Assembly: GCF_014206975.1 (NCBI RefSeq)
Contig: NZ_JACHOU010000001.1
Coordinates: 372,001-436,000 of the forward strand
Direction of reading: 5' to 3'
Source of the DNA: Aminobacter aganoensis
GTDB taxonomy: Bacteria; Pseudomonadota; Alphaproteobacteria; Rhizobiales; Rhizobiaceae
DNA: 64,000 nt
The position numbers were made by a program, and so were the translations under genes. Below the pieces are notes generated by a model. The model worked only from the letters and a program-made list of their open reading frames with translations, made no database searches and was not told the DNA's origin. Of this stretch, positions 11,701 to 19,166 are shown piece after piece; within the stretch, counting starts at the first letter, position 1; each line of letters begins with the position of its first letter.

Positions 11701-12296
11701 CGGCCCCGCAGCCCGAGCAGCGTCGCGAGCCGCCGGCAGCACCGTTGGGCGGTAACGCCGGCCTGCGCGGCACGCTCGACATCGAGCGCCCGGCAGCCCA
11801 GCCGCAGCCGCCGGTCCGCGAGCCTGCCAGCCGCGGCCAGCAGGGTGGATGGGTGCGCGACCTGTTGACCGGTGCCTCGCGCGAGGAGCAGCCTGCCCGC
11901 CAGGCGGCCCAGCCCGAGCCGCGCGCCGTGCCCGCACAGCGTTCGCCGATGCATGTGGTGGAATCGCTCAACTCGCTGTCGGTCGACATCGCCCGCGCCA
12001 TCGACCACGAAGCCTCGATCGAGCTTTGGGACCGCTATCGCCGCGGCGAGCGCGACGTCTTCACCCGCCGGCTCTACACGCTGAAGGGCCAGCAGACCTT
12101 CGACGAGATCCGCCGCAAGTATCAGTCCGACGGCGAATTCCGCACGGCCGTCGACCGCTACTGCGACGACTTCGAGAAGCTGCTCAAGGATGTCTCGCGC
12201 AGCGACCGCGACAGCATCATGACCAAGACCTACCTGACCTCGGATACCGGCAAGGTCTACACCATGCTGGCCCACGCGGCGGGACGCCTGAAGTAA
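5745..12296 (+). CDS. gpr: Growth-pole ring protein (GPR/RgsE-like giant coiled-coil membrane protein)
   Basis: A 2183-residue protein matching the architecture of Agrobacterium GPR and its Sinorhizobium orthologue RgsE, which form a ring at the growing pole and are required for polar wall synthesis. An acidic, proline-rich cytosolic N-terminus (1-120) is followed by two membrane segments (about 123-146 and 165-186). A very long alpha-helical region comes next, containing two repeat families (592-1147 and 1232-1561). A Pro/Gln-rich linker (about 1976-2066) leads to a conserved-looking globular C-terminus (2067-2183). No enzymatic motif is present. The start has GCGAAGG just before it, and a strong terminator follows the stop. 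Annotations such as kinesin-like or apolipoprotein-like reflect only coiled-coil similarity. Confidence 0.82.
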   Translation: MAKKSTPTKNLDLDVAKELEQALDLDLSGADDGGLDMAASMDDLEAQISQAAEELARESGNKKPAAPKPEPAPMARAAAEPPTQLRPVETRPLQPEGFKPANDDRQKDYKSLLHSLNRRASSTIYWMVGLVSVAWVAGALALADRVVSPSIWTIRSIDDIFARPGLLMLLVATVVPIALFWAFAAMIRRAQEMRIAAQSMTEVAFRLAEPENMAQDRVMMVGQAVRREVAAMGEGIERTLARAVELETLVHTEVNQIERSYSENSARIRSLVDGLGSEREAVVSHAERVRASIAGAHETLRDELGSASDIIRDSILNASTKLSMTITNSGDTLIDRINEGGMGLFEAIDNRMDSISDRLSTSGEAFASLLDTRIAKLTQSTDEVTRSLTDMLDDRTSGMVSLLGGAAKTINSEFEASLHGIERTLAERGQALIGEFQTRAEALDTGTAKLNAALEARARQINETLVERAREIATTFVEGRDSLSAMIDQGKTQIGTDLADIITSTSTMLEARATDFAGRMEAARHQVSRAFDGDIQRLSDARVGIEQAVEDHTRKLSDARDRMAAALKDDLSKFAEGRASIEAAVGFQVQKLAEGRSLITRALDDDMRKLDQSRQAIDETLTGQFRQLAQGREQLAQALVEDSERLVQARTNIDEMVAGHVGKLAEGRSILTRALEADLTKLADSRSSIDGLVAGQVEKIAEGRAILASALERDLDGIKALVDGHSSKIATDRAGLAKALETDLDGIKALVDGHASKIATDRAELSRSLEADISNIHGLMEGHADKLAEERTLLSKTLESDLAKLADSRAGIDGLVAGQVEKLAEGRDILKRALETDLNAIRSTIAAQSEKLAEDRSLLSRSLEADLDNVKSLVSNHAERLVAERGALSKALEDDLAKLAESRSGIDGLVAGQVEKLAEGRDILKRALESDLNTIRSTVASQSEKLAEDRAMLARSLEADLDSVKGLVSSHAERLVAERGTLSKALEDDLAKLAEGRSGIDGLVAGQVEKLAEGRDILRRALEADLAKIDGMMLGQVDKLAAGRDALTKALEADLAMLNDSRSSIDSIVAGQVDKLAAGRDALTRALEADLALLNDSRTNIDGMVVGHVGKLAEGRDTFVRALDADLGKLGDARREIDLAIAGHIDQIAARRVDISDAIASDVEKIEEAFRRQTGVIEERTGTMERALSLGVDNVRGVLEKSAVFVAGALRDKVMEVTSALHEQAGQAFSDADRVIAERAEQTSNALLARAEDIARAFEEADGRLAARAHETSNSLLARAEETADTLSAKAGEIAQTFDAADRSLIARAIETAESLSARAGDILRNFDNADERLGLRIGESADALAARAAELGRIFDTADEKLAARIAEGADSLGDRAGELSRIFDAADERIAARVADSSATLGSRAGEIVRNFEEADERLAARAAQTADTLSGRAADIGRAFEEADSRIAARVDQTAESLLGRAAEISRAFDEADGRIAARVDLTSQSLLGRASEIGQAFDEAGQQLAARVTESTSGIGEHAALIANAFTETEQRVVARAQRTAADLDARARAIEETLANVDERLAAGAEGVATRIGEHLSSAENRLAHGAESMGQKLNDQVAQAEAQLVARANVIAETFTAVGQHIGQSTNEAARTIGTNTRELNAMLAERSNEIAKILDETARPLVDRFAESGNDLHRSMEEATARATEKLRSENAILADALASRTAETLSAVEGARSTLADSVADLIGRMTTSSSQLGELIERAAQNLATVDDRLTGSTTNFSATTEKAAQTFASAARLVDSNTNRLTDLSSSTLREVASIATKFDEHSRLLSSASNLLSSAQSNLEHTLERQSSLEDLAVGLVKKSEDLERVMQSFERLVGQTLESAEGKTMESAEKIRAAISDVVETATKRFADATEDMRRTAGSIKTELESTRAELKKGVLDMPEEAKESTTAIRRAVSEQINALKELSAIVAKSGRTVDVSDASLRNTQPPAQQPRRPAPQPEQRREPPAAPLGGNAGLRGTLDIERPAAQPQPPVREPASRGQQGGWVRDLLTGASREEQPARQAAQPEPRAVPAQRSPMHVVESLNSLSVDIARAIDHEASIELWDRYRRGERDVFTRRLYTLKGQQTFDEIRRKYQSDGEFRTAVDRYCDDFEKLLKDVSRSDRDSIMTKTYLTSDTGKVYTMLAHAAGRLK
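7518..9185 (+). repeat. gpr coiled-coil repeat family 1 (17 units of 36 or 29 residues)
   Basis: Read in frame, the protein divides without remainder into units beginning (L/I)A-x-x-R. The unit lengths in order are 36,36,36,29,29,29,36,29,29,36,29,29,36,29,36,36,36, totalling 556 residues. The consensus start is LAEGRDILKRALEADL; the long form adds seven residues around LADSRSGIDGL before VAGQVEK. Seven is one heptad, so both lengths could keep the same helix face outward. Confidence 0.85.
8103..8861 (+). repeat. 282-bp tandem superrepeat inside gpr
   Basis: Three consecutive blocks are highly similar at DNA level. The GACGGCCT segment recurs at 8181, 8463 and 8745, exactly 282 bp apart. Each complete block encodes one 36-residue and two 29-residue units (94 residues). 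Copies are 8103-8384 and 8385-8666, then a partial third copy to 8861. This points to recent in-frame duplication. Confidence 0.8.
9438..10427 (+). repeat. gpr repeat family 2 (11 units on a 29-residue period)
   Basis: Units begin at AD-x-R-(L/I)AAR and continue with TAESLLGRAAEI and AFDE. Ten of the eleven are exactly 29 residues (87 bp); the second, at 9525-9644, is 40, an insertion of 11. The motif differs from family 1 but shares the same 29-residue period. The last two units (10254-10427) are more diverged. Confidence 0.82.
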
Positions 12297-12326
12297 GGCT
12301 GTCCGAAAGGACGCATGGCACGAATC

Positions 12327-12360
12327 AAAAGGGCAGCAGGTACCACCTGCTGCCCTTTTT
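12327..12360 (+). terminator. Rho-independent terminator of gpr
   Basis: AAAAGGGCAGCAGGT and ACCTGCTGCCCTTTT form a perfect 15-bp stem around a 3-base loop, ending in TTTTT. It begins 30 bp after the gpr stop codon and is the strongest terminator in the window. The A-rich left side may also stop transcription from the opposite strand. Confidence 0.92.
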
Positions 12361-12534
12361 GCCATCCGGGCCTCACGTCTTGGATGACTGGAACGTGCAA
12401 GGGGTCCAATTCCGGCCGACAGGCAGACGAAACAGCAATCGCGCAATCGGACCAACGATCGGGGAGAGAAGGTAGGCGGAAACGCGTCAGCCGGGCCCCC
12501 GTTGCCCTGCTGGCCTACCCGACTGCCCGAGTTG

Positions 12535-13134
12535 TCAGATCAGTCCTTCAGTCCACTGGACGATGTCGGACGCAGCCTGGCCGAAGGCAGCGTCGAGGGC
12601 AGCGACGTAGGCGTCGTTGCCGGTGCCGGAAACCGGCGCCGTGGCGTTGAACACGCGCGAGGCGCGAACCTGGCCGTTGCGGTCGTTCAGCAACCTGACG
12701 AACAGCTCGACCTCGGCCTGGGCGCTGCCGCCGACCTTGATCTCGAAGCTGCGGACCTCCACGATGACCTGGTAGTCGATCGCCAGCCCCTCGCCCGGCT
12801 TGCCTATGCCGACATAGCCGCCCGCGCGCTGGAAGGTCTCGGCAAGCCGCGCCTGCAGGATGCGCGGCAGCCGGTCGGACCACTGCGCGCCCTTGAGGAA
12901 CTGGATCGAGCCGGGCGACGGCTTGATGACGATGCTCTGGCCATCGAGCGACTTCAGCGCCGAAGGTTCAGCGATCAGGATCTGGCGGCGGCTCGAACCG
13001 CTGCGGCCAGTCACCGAAGGCGCAGTCAATTCGTAGGTATCGAGTGGCGGCGGCGTGCTGACGAACAGCGAGGTGCAGCCGGACAGCGTCAGCGCCACTG
13101 CAGCAAGCAGCAATGTAGATCTAGCAGACTTCAC
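12535..13134 (-). CDS. ABC-type transport auxiliary lipoprotein (Mla/Mce system)
   Basis: Last gene of the Mla-type operon, encoding an outer-membrane-directed lipoprotein of the ABC auxiliary (PqiC-like) family. I chose the GTG at 13134, giving 199 residues, because it yields a textbook lipoprotein signal (VKSARSTLLLAAVALTLSGC) and has GGGGA eight bases upstream. An ATG at 13218 is open and overlaps the upstream stop by four bases, but it would place the lipobox about 48 residues in. The mature protein has the family's YELTAPS and RSGSSRRQILIAEP segments. It probably links the MCE protein to the outer membrane. Confidence 0.8.
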   Translation of the reverse strand: MKSARSTLLLAAVALTLSGCTSLFVSTPPPLDTYELTAPSVTGRSGSSRRQILIAEPSALKSLDGQSIVIKPSPGSIQFLKGAQWSDRLPRILQARLAETFQRAGGYVGIGKPGEGLAIDYQVIVEVRSFEIKVGGSAQAEVELFVRLLNDRNGQVRASRVFNATAPVSGTGNDAYVAALDAAFGQAASDIVQWTEGLI

Positions 13135-13214
13135 ATGCTGTCCCCGGATACGACTCACTCGCACCTTGCGCGAACCACCCTCAAGCAACTTCATGGTGCG
13201 GCAGGCAAACGATG

Positions 13215-14588
13215 TCAACGACGCACCCGCCCGTCGAATTCACGCACGGTGCCCTCGCCGCCGGTGATGATGCGCTGCGGATTGCGCTCCAGGTCGGAGA
13301 TCGCTTGCTCAATGCGGGTGATCGAGCGGCGGCTGTCCTGGACGAGCGATTCGACGTCGCGCAGGCCCTGCCCCGAAAAGCGTGCCAATCCGTCGGTGAT
13401 CGTGCCCAGGCGCGCATTCAGCGTGTCGGCGACCTGCTTGAACGCCTTCAGCGTCTCGCTGGCATCGGACATCACGCCTTCCGCCTCGCCCGAGCCCAGC
13501 AGCTTGTCGACCTTGGCCAACACGCCGTCGACGCGGACGGAAGCCTGGTTGAGACGCGACGCCAGTTGCTTGGCGTCGGAGACGATCTGGTCGATGTCGT
13601 CGGCGCGGTCACCGAACTTCTCGGTCACCTTGGCGACGTCGGCGGCCGCCTTGTTGGCGTTTTCGCTGGCCTTGCGGATGTTGTCGAGGGACTCCTTGAC
13701 GCTCGCCGCATCCACACCTTCCAGCACACCGTCGACCTTGGTCAGGGTCTGTTGCGTCTTCTGTGCGAAGTCGTTGATCGAGGCGACGGTGGTGTTGACG
13801 CCCTTGACGATGTCGTCGATCTGGTCGCTCTGCGCGCTCAGGTTCTTGGTGAAGGTGTCGACACTGGCGACGATGTTCTTCACCTTGTCGCGGTCGACCG
13901 ATTTGAGCAGCCCTTCCGCCGCCTCGATGGTGCCGTCGAGCTTGCCCGACACGGTGGACAGCTGCTCCGAAAGCGCGCTCACGCTGGCCAGGAACTTGTC
14001 CACGCCGTCGGCATTGCGTGCCAGGGATTCCGAGAATTTCTGGGCATTGCCGACGGTTGCCGTCAGCGGGCCGCGGACATCGTTGGTGAAGCCTTCGAGA
14101 TTGTTCAGCACCGTGTCGGCGCGCTTGAAAATGTCCTGCGCCGTCTGCAGCAGGTTGGTGACTGCGGACGGATTGGCGACGATCTCGGCAACGGTGCCGT
14201 CAGCCTCGGCCTTGTCGAGCAGGTTCGGTTCCTTGATGTTGGCACCCTTGAGCTCGATGTTGGCCTGTCCGGTCAGGCCGGCAAGGCCGATGTCGGCCTG
14301 CGTCGACTGCGTGATCGGCGTCAGCCTGTCGATCTCCGCGTCGGCGATCGCCACCTGGGGATTGCTGACGTCGAGATAGACGCGACGGACATCGCCGACC
14401 TTGACGCCGTTGAACAGCACGAAGCTGCCCCTGGCCAGCCCCGAGGCCGAGCCCGGAATGCGCACGCGCAGCGTCGCTGTTTCGCCTCTCTCGCCGATCG
14501 CCGCCGTCCAATAGACGAAAGCAAACGCGGCCAGGATCGCAAACAGCGTGAAGATACCGACGACGACGTAGTTGGCCCTGGTCTCCAT
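13215..14588 (-). CDS. mlaD: MCE-domain phospholipid transport protein (MlaD family)
   Basis: A 457-residue inner-membrane protein. A single N-terminal membrane anchor (NYVVVGIFTLFAILAAFAFV) leads into an MCE domain (about 40-120) with GLARGSFVLFNGVKVGDVRRV and VNIELKGANIKEP-type sequence. About 300 residues of coiled coil follow. The periplasmic MCE ring and helical barrel carry lipids between the membranes. The track-length GTG at 14591 is possible, but the ATG at 14588 is simpler. It is longer than E. coli MlaD (about 183 residues), as is usual in rhizobia. Confidence 0.88.
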   Translation of the reverse strand: METRANYVVVGIFTLFAILAAFAFVYWTAAIGERGETATLRVRIPGSASGLARGSFVLFNGVKVGDVRRVYLDVSNPQVAIADAEIDRLTPITQSTQADIGLAGLTGQANIELKGANIKEPNLLDKAEADGTVAEIVANPSAVTNLLQTAQDIFKRADTVLNNLEGFTNDVRGPLTATVGNAQKFSESLARNADGVDKFLASVSALSEQLSTVSGKLDGTIEAAEGLLKSVDRDKVKNIVASVDTFTKNLSAQSDQIDDIVKGVNTTVASINDFAQKTQQTLTKVDGVLEGVDAASVKESLDNIRKASENANKAAADVAKVTEKFGDRADDIDQIVSDAKQLASRLNQASVRVDGVLAKVDKLLGSGEAEGVMSDASETLKAFKQVADTLNARLGTITDGLARFSGQGLRDVESLVQDSRRSITRIEQAISDLERNPQRIITGGEGTVREFDGRVRR

Positions 14589-14602
14589 CACATCATTCCA
14601 TT

Positions 14603-15424
14603 CTATGCCCTTGCGGCAAGATCAAGTTGCCGCGCGCGTTTTCCGCGGAAATACGACCTCACCCATGGTTCTTCGCTCTTCAGCATGTCGGCGATCGTGC
14701 CTTCGACCAGCACCTTCTTCTTGCCGAGCACGGCGACCCGGTCGCAGACCGAAAACAGGCTGTCGAGATCGTGCGTCACCATGTAGACGGTCAGGCCCAT
14801 CGTATCGCGCATCTTGGCGACCAGTTCGTCGAACTCGGCAGCACCGATCGGATCGAGACCGGAAGTCGGCTCGTCGAGAAAGACGATGTCGGGGTCGAGC
14901 GCCAGCGCCCGCGCCAGCGCAGCGCGCTTGATCATGCCGCCGGACAGCTCGGACGGATACTTGCCCGCCGCATCCGGCGGCAGGCCGACCAGCTCGATCT
15001 TCAGCATCGCAAGCTCGTTCATCAGCTTCCGCGGCAGGTCGAGATATTCGCGCATCGGCACCTGGACGTTCTCAAGCACCGTCAGCGCCGAAAACAGCGC
15101 GCCGTGCTGGAACAAGACGCCAAGCCGCATGTCGATCCTGAGCCGCTCTTCCTCGCTTGCGCTCTCCAGATCGACGCCGAACAGCTTGATCGTGCCTGAG
15201 CGCTTGCGGATCAGCCCAAGTATGGTGCGCAGCAGCACCGATTTGCCGGAACCGGAGGCGCCGACGAAACCGAGAATCTCGCCGCGCTTGATGTCCAGAT
15301 CGAGCTTTTCCAGGATGACCTTTTCTTCGAAGGCAACCGTCAGGTCTCGAACCGACAGCAGCACGTCGCCCTTGCCATTCAGGCTCTGGCCTTCCGATTG
15401 AATGGTCTTTGTCCCGCTCGCCAT
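14603..15424 (-). CDS. mlaF: Mla-type ABC transporter ATP-binding protein
   Basis: A 273-residue ATPase driving lipid movement through the MlaE permease. Walker A is GASGSGKSVLLR, the signature is LSGGMIKRAALARALAL, and Walker B with the D-loop is IVFLDEPTSGLDP. VYMVTHDLDSL carries the H-loop. GGMIKR is typical of the MlaF branch. The frame extends 14 codons further upstream, but the ATG at 15424 sits immediately after the permease stop and is preferred. It lies between the permease and MCE genes. Confidence 0.92.
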   Translation of the reverse strand: MASGTKTIQSEGQSLNGKGDVLLSVRDLTVAFEEKVILEKLDLDIKRGEILGFVGASGSGKSVLLRTILGLIRKRSGTIKLFGVDLESASEEERLRIDMRLGVLFQHGALFSALTVLENVQVPMREYLDLPRKLMNELAMLKIELVGLPPDAAGKYPSELSGGMIKRAALARALALDPDIVFLDEPTSGLDPIGAAEFDELVAKMRDTMGLTVYMVTHDLDSLFSVCDRVAVLGKKKVLVEGTIADMLKSEEPWVRSYFRGKRARQLDLAARA

Positions 15425-15425
15425 G

Positions 15426-16613
15426 TCAGAAATTGATCGCTGCGTAAAACATGGCAAACAGGCCATCGAGAATGATGACGACGAAGATGGCCTTGACCAC
15501 CGACGCGGTGACGTGGCGGCCCAGCGATTCCGCGCTGCCGCCGACCTTGAGGCCTTCGACGGACGCGATGGTGCCGATGATGATGGCCATGAACGGCGCC
15601 TTGATCAGCCCGGCAAAGATGGTGCTGAGATCGATCGCAACGCGCAGGCGGTCGATGAAAGCCGCCGGCGGAATGTCGGAGTAGAACCAGGCCGTGGCCA
15701 TGCCGCCGCCAAGGGCGGCGAAATTGGCCAGGATCGAAAGGCAGGGCAGCGCAATGACCAGCGCCACCAGCCGTGGAAACACCAGCACGCCGATCGGGTT
15801 GAGGCCGATGACCGTCAGCGCGTCGACCTCCTCGCGCATCTTCATCGAGCCGATTTCCGCGGTGATCGCGCTGCCCGAGCGGCCGGCGATCATGATCGCC
15901 GTCATCAGCACGCCGAGTTCGCGCAGCACCAGCACGCCGATCAGGTCGACGACGAAGATGTCGGCCCCGAAATAGCTGAGCTGGAACGCGCCCTGCTGGG
16001 CGACGATGGCGCCGACGATGCCGGACATCAACAAGACCACGGGAATCGCGCCGACGCCCATGCGGTCGATCTGGGCGAAGATGGCCGCCGGGTTGACCGC
16101 ATGGCCGCGCCCGAGCTTCATCTGGGCGCCACGGATGGTCGCGCCCAGAATGTTCATCGAAGACAGGAAGTCGTCGCGCATCTCATAGACACGCCGGCCC
16201 ACCGCCTCCAGCATACGGATGACGATGTTCGGCTGGACCACGGCAGCCGAATCGCCCTCGCGCCGCACGGCCTCGCCAACGGCACCAAGCAGGACGTTGG
16301 CCGCTTCGCTGCGGCCTTCCATCTTGACCTCGACGCCCCTTTTTTCATTGGCGCAGACCAGCCTGTCGATGACCCAGGCGCCGGCAGTGTCCATCTTCTC
16401 GATGCCGGACAGGTCGAGCGCCAGTGCCGCAAAGCCCTTGCGGGCTTCGAGCGTGCGCATTTCAGCATCGACGAGGGCTACGGTGCGGGTGGTCCAGATG
16501 CCGGTGAAGACGCAGGCAAGCACGCCCCCACGCTCCGCCACAGCAACCTGCGGTCGGTGATCTCGGCCGTCGGCTGCCCCGCCGCTTGCTTCCCGTTTGC
16601 CGATGGTCAACAT
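15426..16613 (-). CDS. mlaE: MlaE-family ABC permease with N-terminal STAS-like domain
   Basis: First gene of the Mla-type operon; 395 residues. The first roughly 130 residues resemble a STAS domain (GFAALALDLSGIEKMDTAGAW). The remainder is an MlaE permease with several membrane segments, including GVGAIPVVLLMSGIVGAIVA and FVVDLIGVLVLRELGVLMTA. The fused form is common in Alphaproteobacteria, whereas E. coli has separate MlaB (STAS) and MlaE. The operon order is permease, ATPase, MCE protein, lipoprotein. It is divergent from dgcA across 77 bp. Confidence 0.9.
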   Translation of the reverse strand: MLTIGKREASGGAADGRDHRPQVAVAERGGVLACVFTGIWTTRTVALVDAEMRTLEARKGFAALALDLSGIEKMDTAGAWVIDRLVCANEKRGVEVKMEGRSEAANVLLGAVGEAVRREGDSAAVVQPNIVIRMLEAVGRRVYEMRDDFLSSMNILGATIRGAQMKLGRGHAVNPAAIFAQIDRMGVGAIPVVLLMSGIVGAIVAQQGAFQLSYFGADIFVVDLIGVLVLRELGVLMTAIMIAGRSGSAITAEIGSMKMREEVDALTVIGLNPIGVLVFPRLVALVIALPCLSILANFAALGGGMATAWFYSDIPPAAFIDRLRVAIDLSTIFAGLIKAPFMAIIIGTIASVEGLKVGGSAESLGRHVTASVVKAIFVVIILDGLFAMFYAAINF

Positions 16614-16690
16614 GGCACCCTACTTAACGTGTCGGCTGCTGCCTGTCGATTTTCGCAACCCCGCCAAGCAGTTGAACGGAGAAGATTTTC

Positions 16691-17674
16691 ATGGTGCGTG
16701 TCCTTTCGGTCGAAGATGAGCGCTTTCCCATCGCCGGAACGTTCACGATCTCGCGCGGTTCCAAGACCGAAGCCGAGGTCATCACCTGCACGATCACCGA
16801 ATCAGGCTTCACCGGACGCGGCGAATGCGTGCCCTACAAACGCTACGGCGAGACCATGGCCAGCGTCCGTGAGGCAATCGAGCAGGCGCGGCATGCAGTC
16901 GAATATGGCGCCAATCGGACGGACCTGCTCTCTCTCATGCCTGCAGGCGCGGCCCGCAACGCCGTTGACTGCGCCTTGTGGGACCTCGAGGCAAGGACGA
17001 CCAACACCGCAGTTGCCTCAAGGCTCGGCCTGACCTCGCCTCGCGCGATCGAGACCGCCTACACGCTGTCCCTGGGCGAACCCGAGGCGATGGCAGCACA
17101 GGCGCGCGCCAACGCCATGCGTCCGTTGCTCAAGGTCAAGATCGGCGGCGACAACGATATTGCCCGCATCCGCGCGGTGACCGAAGCGGCACCGCACAGC
17201 CGCATCATTCTCGACGCCAACGAAGGCTGGACCGACACCAACATCGCCGAAAACCTGGCTGCAGCCGCGGAGCTGCGGATCGCGCTGATCGAACAGCCGC
17301 TGCCGGCGGGGGCCGACCAGATCCTGGGGCGCATTCCGCACCCGGTGCCGATCTGTGCCGACGAAAGCGTCCACAGCGCCGCAGATCTTGACGGGCTCAA
17401 GGGCCTCTACGACGCCGTCAACATCAAGCTCGACAAGTCGGGCGGCCTGACGGCGGCGCTCGAACTGCGCGACCGCGCCCGAATGCTCGGCTTCCAGGTG
17501 ATGGTCGGCTGCATGGTCGGCACCTCGCTCGCCATGGCGCCGGCGGTGCTGCTTGCCCAGGATGCCGATTTCGTCGATCTCGATGGCCCCTTGCTCCTGG
17601 CGCGCGACCGCTCGCCGGGGCTCATCTACAACGGCTCAATGGTGTCTCCGCCCCTGTCCGCGCTCTGGGGCTGA
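16691..17674 (+). CDS. dgcA: Enolase-superfamily racemase, DgcA/dipeptide-epimerase type
   Basis: A 327-residue cytosolic enzyme. The enolase-superfamily catalytic apparatus is visible: LLKVKIG with the KxK base near residue 150, metal ligands in LDANEGW, LIEQPL and ADES, and the second lysine in NIKLDKSGGL. Sequence style and size fit DgcA (N-acetyl-D-glutamate racemase), close to L-Ala-D/L-Glu epimerases. Substrate cannot be decided from sequence alone, and dgcN is not adjacent. GGAGAAGA precedes the ATG. Its 3' end overlaps the convergent MFS gene by 39 bp. Confidence 0.8.
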   Translation: MVRVLSVEDERFPIAGTFTISRGSKTEAEVITCTITESGFTGRGECVPYKRYGETMASVREAIEQARHAVEYGANRTDLLSLMPAGAARNAVDCALWDLEARTTNTAVASRLGLTSPRAIETAYTLSLGEPEAMAAQARANAMRPLLKVKIGGDNDIARIRAVTEAAPHSRIILDANEGWTDTNIAENLAAAAELRIALIEQPLPAGADQILGRIPHPVPICADESVHSAADLDGLKGLYDAVNIKLDKSGGLTAALELRDRARMLGFQVMVGCMVGTSLAMAPAVLLAQDADFVDLDGPLLLARDRSPGLIYNGSMVSPPLSALWG

Positions 17675-18856
17675 GCGCGAAGCCAGCACCACGAGGACGA
17701 TGGCGCAAGCCGCGACACCGGCCATGAAAAAGAAGCCGTTGACGCCGAAGCGCTCGTAGAGCGGGCCCGAAACCAGCGTCACGATCGCCATCGACATGCC
17801 GTTGGTGAAATAGGCGGCGCCTTGTGCGGCGCCGGTGCGCTCTTCGGGGATGGACTCGGCAATCAGCTTCTGCACACCGATCAGCACCAGGGCCGTCGAC
17901 AGCGCGTGCAGGCTTTGCACCGCGAAGAAGCCCGGCACGCCAAGTCCCAGGGGCCAGATCAGCGGATACGCGATCCAACGGACGATCGCACCGGCGCCAG
18001 CCAGGACGAGCACCAGCGCCGTCGACCTGGAACCGAACAGCCGGGTGAAAAACATGAACATGACGATTTCCGCCGCCACCCCCCAGCTCCACAGCAGCCC
18101 GACAATGGTTTCGTCGATGCCGAGAGATTTCCAGTAGATCGACACGAAACCGTAAAGGAAACCGTGGCTGCCGATGATCACCCCGGTGCCACCGGCCATC
18201 AGCAGGAAGTAGCGGTTGAACAGCTTCGGCGCCTGCTGCATGTCGGCCGCCGACAACGGCGAAGCCTGTCTCGGCCTGCCCAGGCGAGGCGTGATGAACG
18301 ACATCAGGAAGCAGCCCAGAAGCCCGATCGAGATGATGACGGGCACCGCATCCGCGCCTGTCCATGACAGGATGAACCCTGCGCCCAGGCTGCCGGCGAG
18401 AAAGGCGATCGAGCCCCAAATGCGCATCGCCGCATAATCGGAACCGTAGCGGCGAACGCCCGACAGAGCCAGCGAATCGGCGATCGGCGAGTGCGGCGTC
18501 CAGACCACGGCAAGCGCCAGCGAGACGGCCAGCACGATGAGATAGGCAGGTTCCAGGAAATAGCCGAGCGAAAGCAACAGCGCCGAGGCGGCAAGGAAGA
18601 TGAAGACGTTGGCGCGGTCCCTGGCGCGGTCGGCCATCGCCGCGATCAACGGCGTGGTGATGACGCGCAGGAACATCGGTGCCGAAAGGATGATGGCGAT
18701 CTGTTCGGGATCGAACCCCTTGGCTTCGAGCCAGAGCGGGAAATACGGCAGGTGCACGCCCATCGGCACGAACAATGCGGCGAACAGCAGCGATATGCGC
18801 AGCTCGAAGCGCTGCGGCTTGACCTGCTGTTCTGGCGTGAGAGGCGGAAGTTTCAT
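17636..18856 (-). CDS. MFS transporter (PPP/HcaT-LacY-like)
   Basis: A 406-residue inner-membrane transporter with about 12 hydrophobic segments. The N-terminal LPYFPLWLEAKGFDPEQIAIIL and the ITTPLIAAMADRARDR loop are typical of the phenylpropionate permease (PPP) family, MFS_1_like. I start it at ATG 18856 (MKLPPLTPEQQ) rather than the upstream open codon at 18895. The substrate is unknown. The 3' end overlaps dgcA on the other strand by 39 bp. Confidence 0.85.
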   Translation of the reverse strand: MKLPPLTPEQQVKPQRFELRISLLFAALFVPMGVHLPYFPLWLEAKGFDPEQIAIILSAPMFLRVITTPLIAAMADRARDRANVFIFLAASALLLSLGYFLEPAYLIVLAVSLALAVVWTPHSPIADSLALSGVRRYGSDYAAMRIWGSIAFLAGSLGAGFILSWTGADAVPVIISIGLLGCFLMSFITPRLGRPRQASPLSAADMQQAPKLFNRYFLLMAGGTGVIIGSHGFLYGFVSIYWKSLGIDETIVGLLWSWGVAAEIVMFMFFTRLFGSRSTALVLVLAGAGAIVRWIAYPLIWPLGLGVPGFFAVQSLHALSTALVLIGVQKLIAESIPEERTGAAQGAAYFTNGMSMAIVTLVSGPLYERFGVNGFFFMAGVAACAIVLVVLASRSAPERGQGRRHH

Positions 18857-19166
18857 GGCAGGTATGCGGTCCGGGTGCAGACCCGATCCTAGCAAGCCTC
18901 ACCGATTTGCTGTTCCAATACCATGGCTGTCGGGGCGGCGAAAGCGGCCCGGATCGCCAAGCCGCCCAGGGGTTGGGCCACGCCTGCCGGTCCTGGTCGG
19001 CCAAGCCGACTTGCCGCTCGGGTCGCCAGGATGGTCATACACGCCGAGGCGCAACGCCCGCTCGTGCACTGGCAGCGTCTTGTCTGGCTCGCCGACGGGC
19101 GCATGGCCCGGCCCTTCCCGCCTGTGGCGGGAAGCATGTCTTGAACGGCACATCCGGGTTGTCCGT
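18857..19166. other. 310-bp region without a supportable gene
   Basis: Lies between the start of the MFS gene and the stop of the metallophosphoesterase gene. It is GC-rich and open in several frames (for example 18889-19137 minus and 18923-19144 plus), but none shows a recognisable motif or a convincing ribosome binding site. It should hold the MFS promoter near 18860-18910. The rest could be a gene remnant. Confidence 0.4.

Noticed and set aside
5745-12296. Annotation of the giant protein as a kinesin, apolipoprotein or chemotaxis receptor
   Set aside because: No motor, lipid-transport or methyl-accepting signalling motif is visible; similarity would come only from amphipathic helices.
12502-14379. 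Long plus-strand frames over the Mla genes
   Set aside because: They lie opposite clearly recognisable MCE and lipoprotein genes and have no motif.
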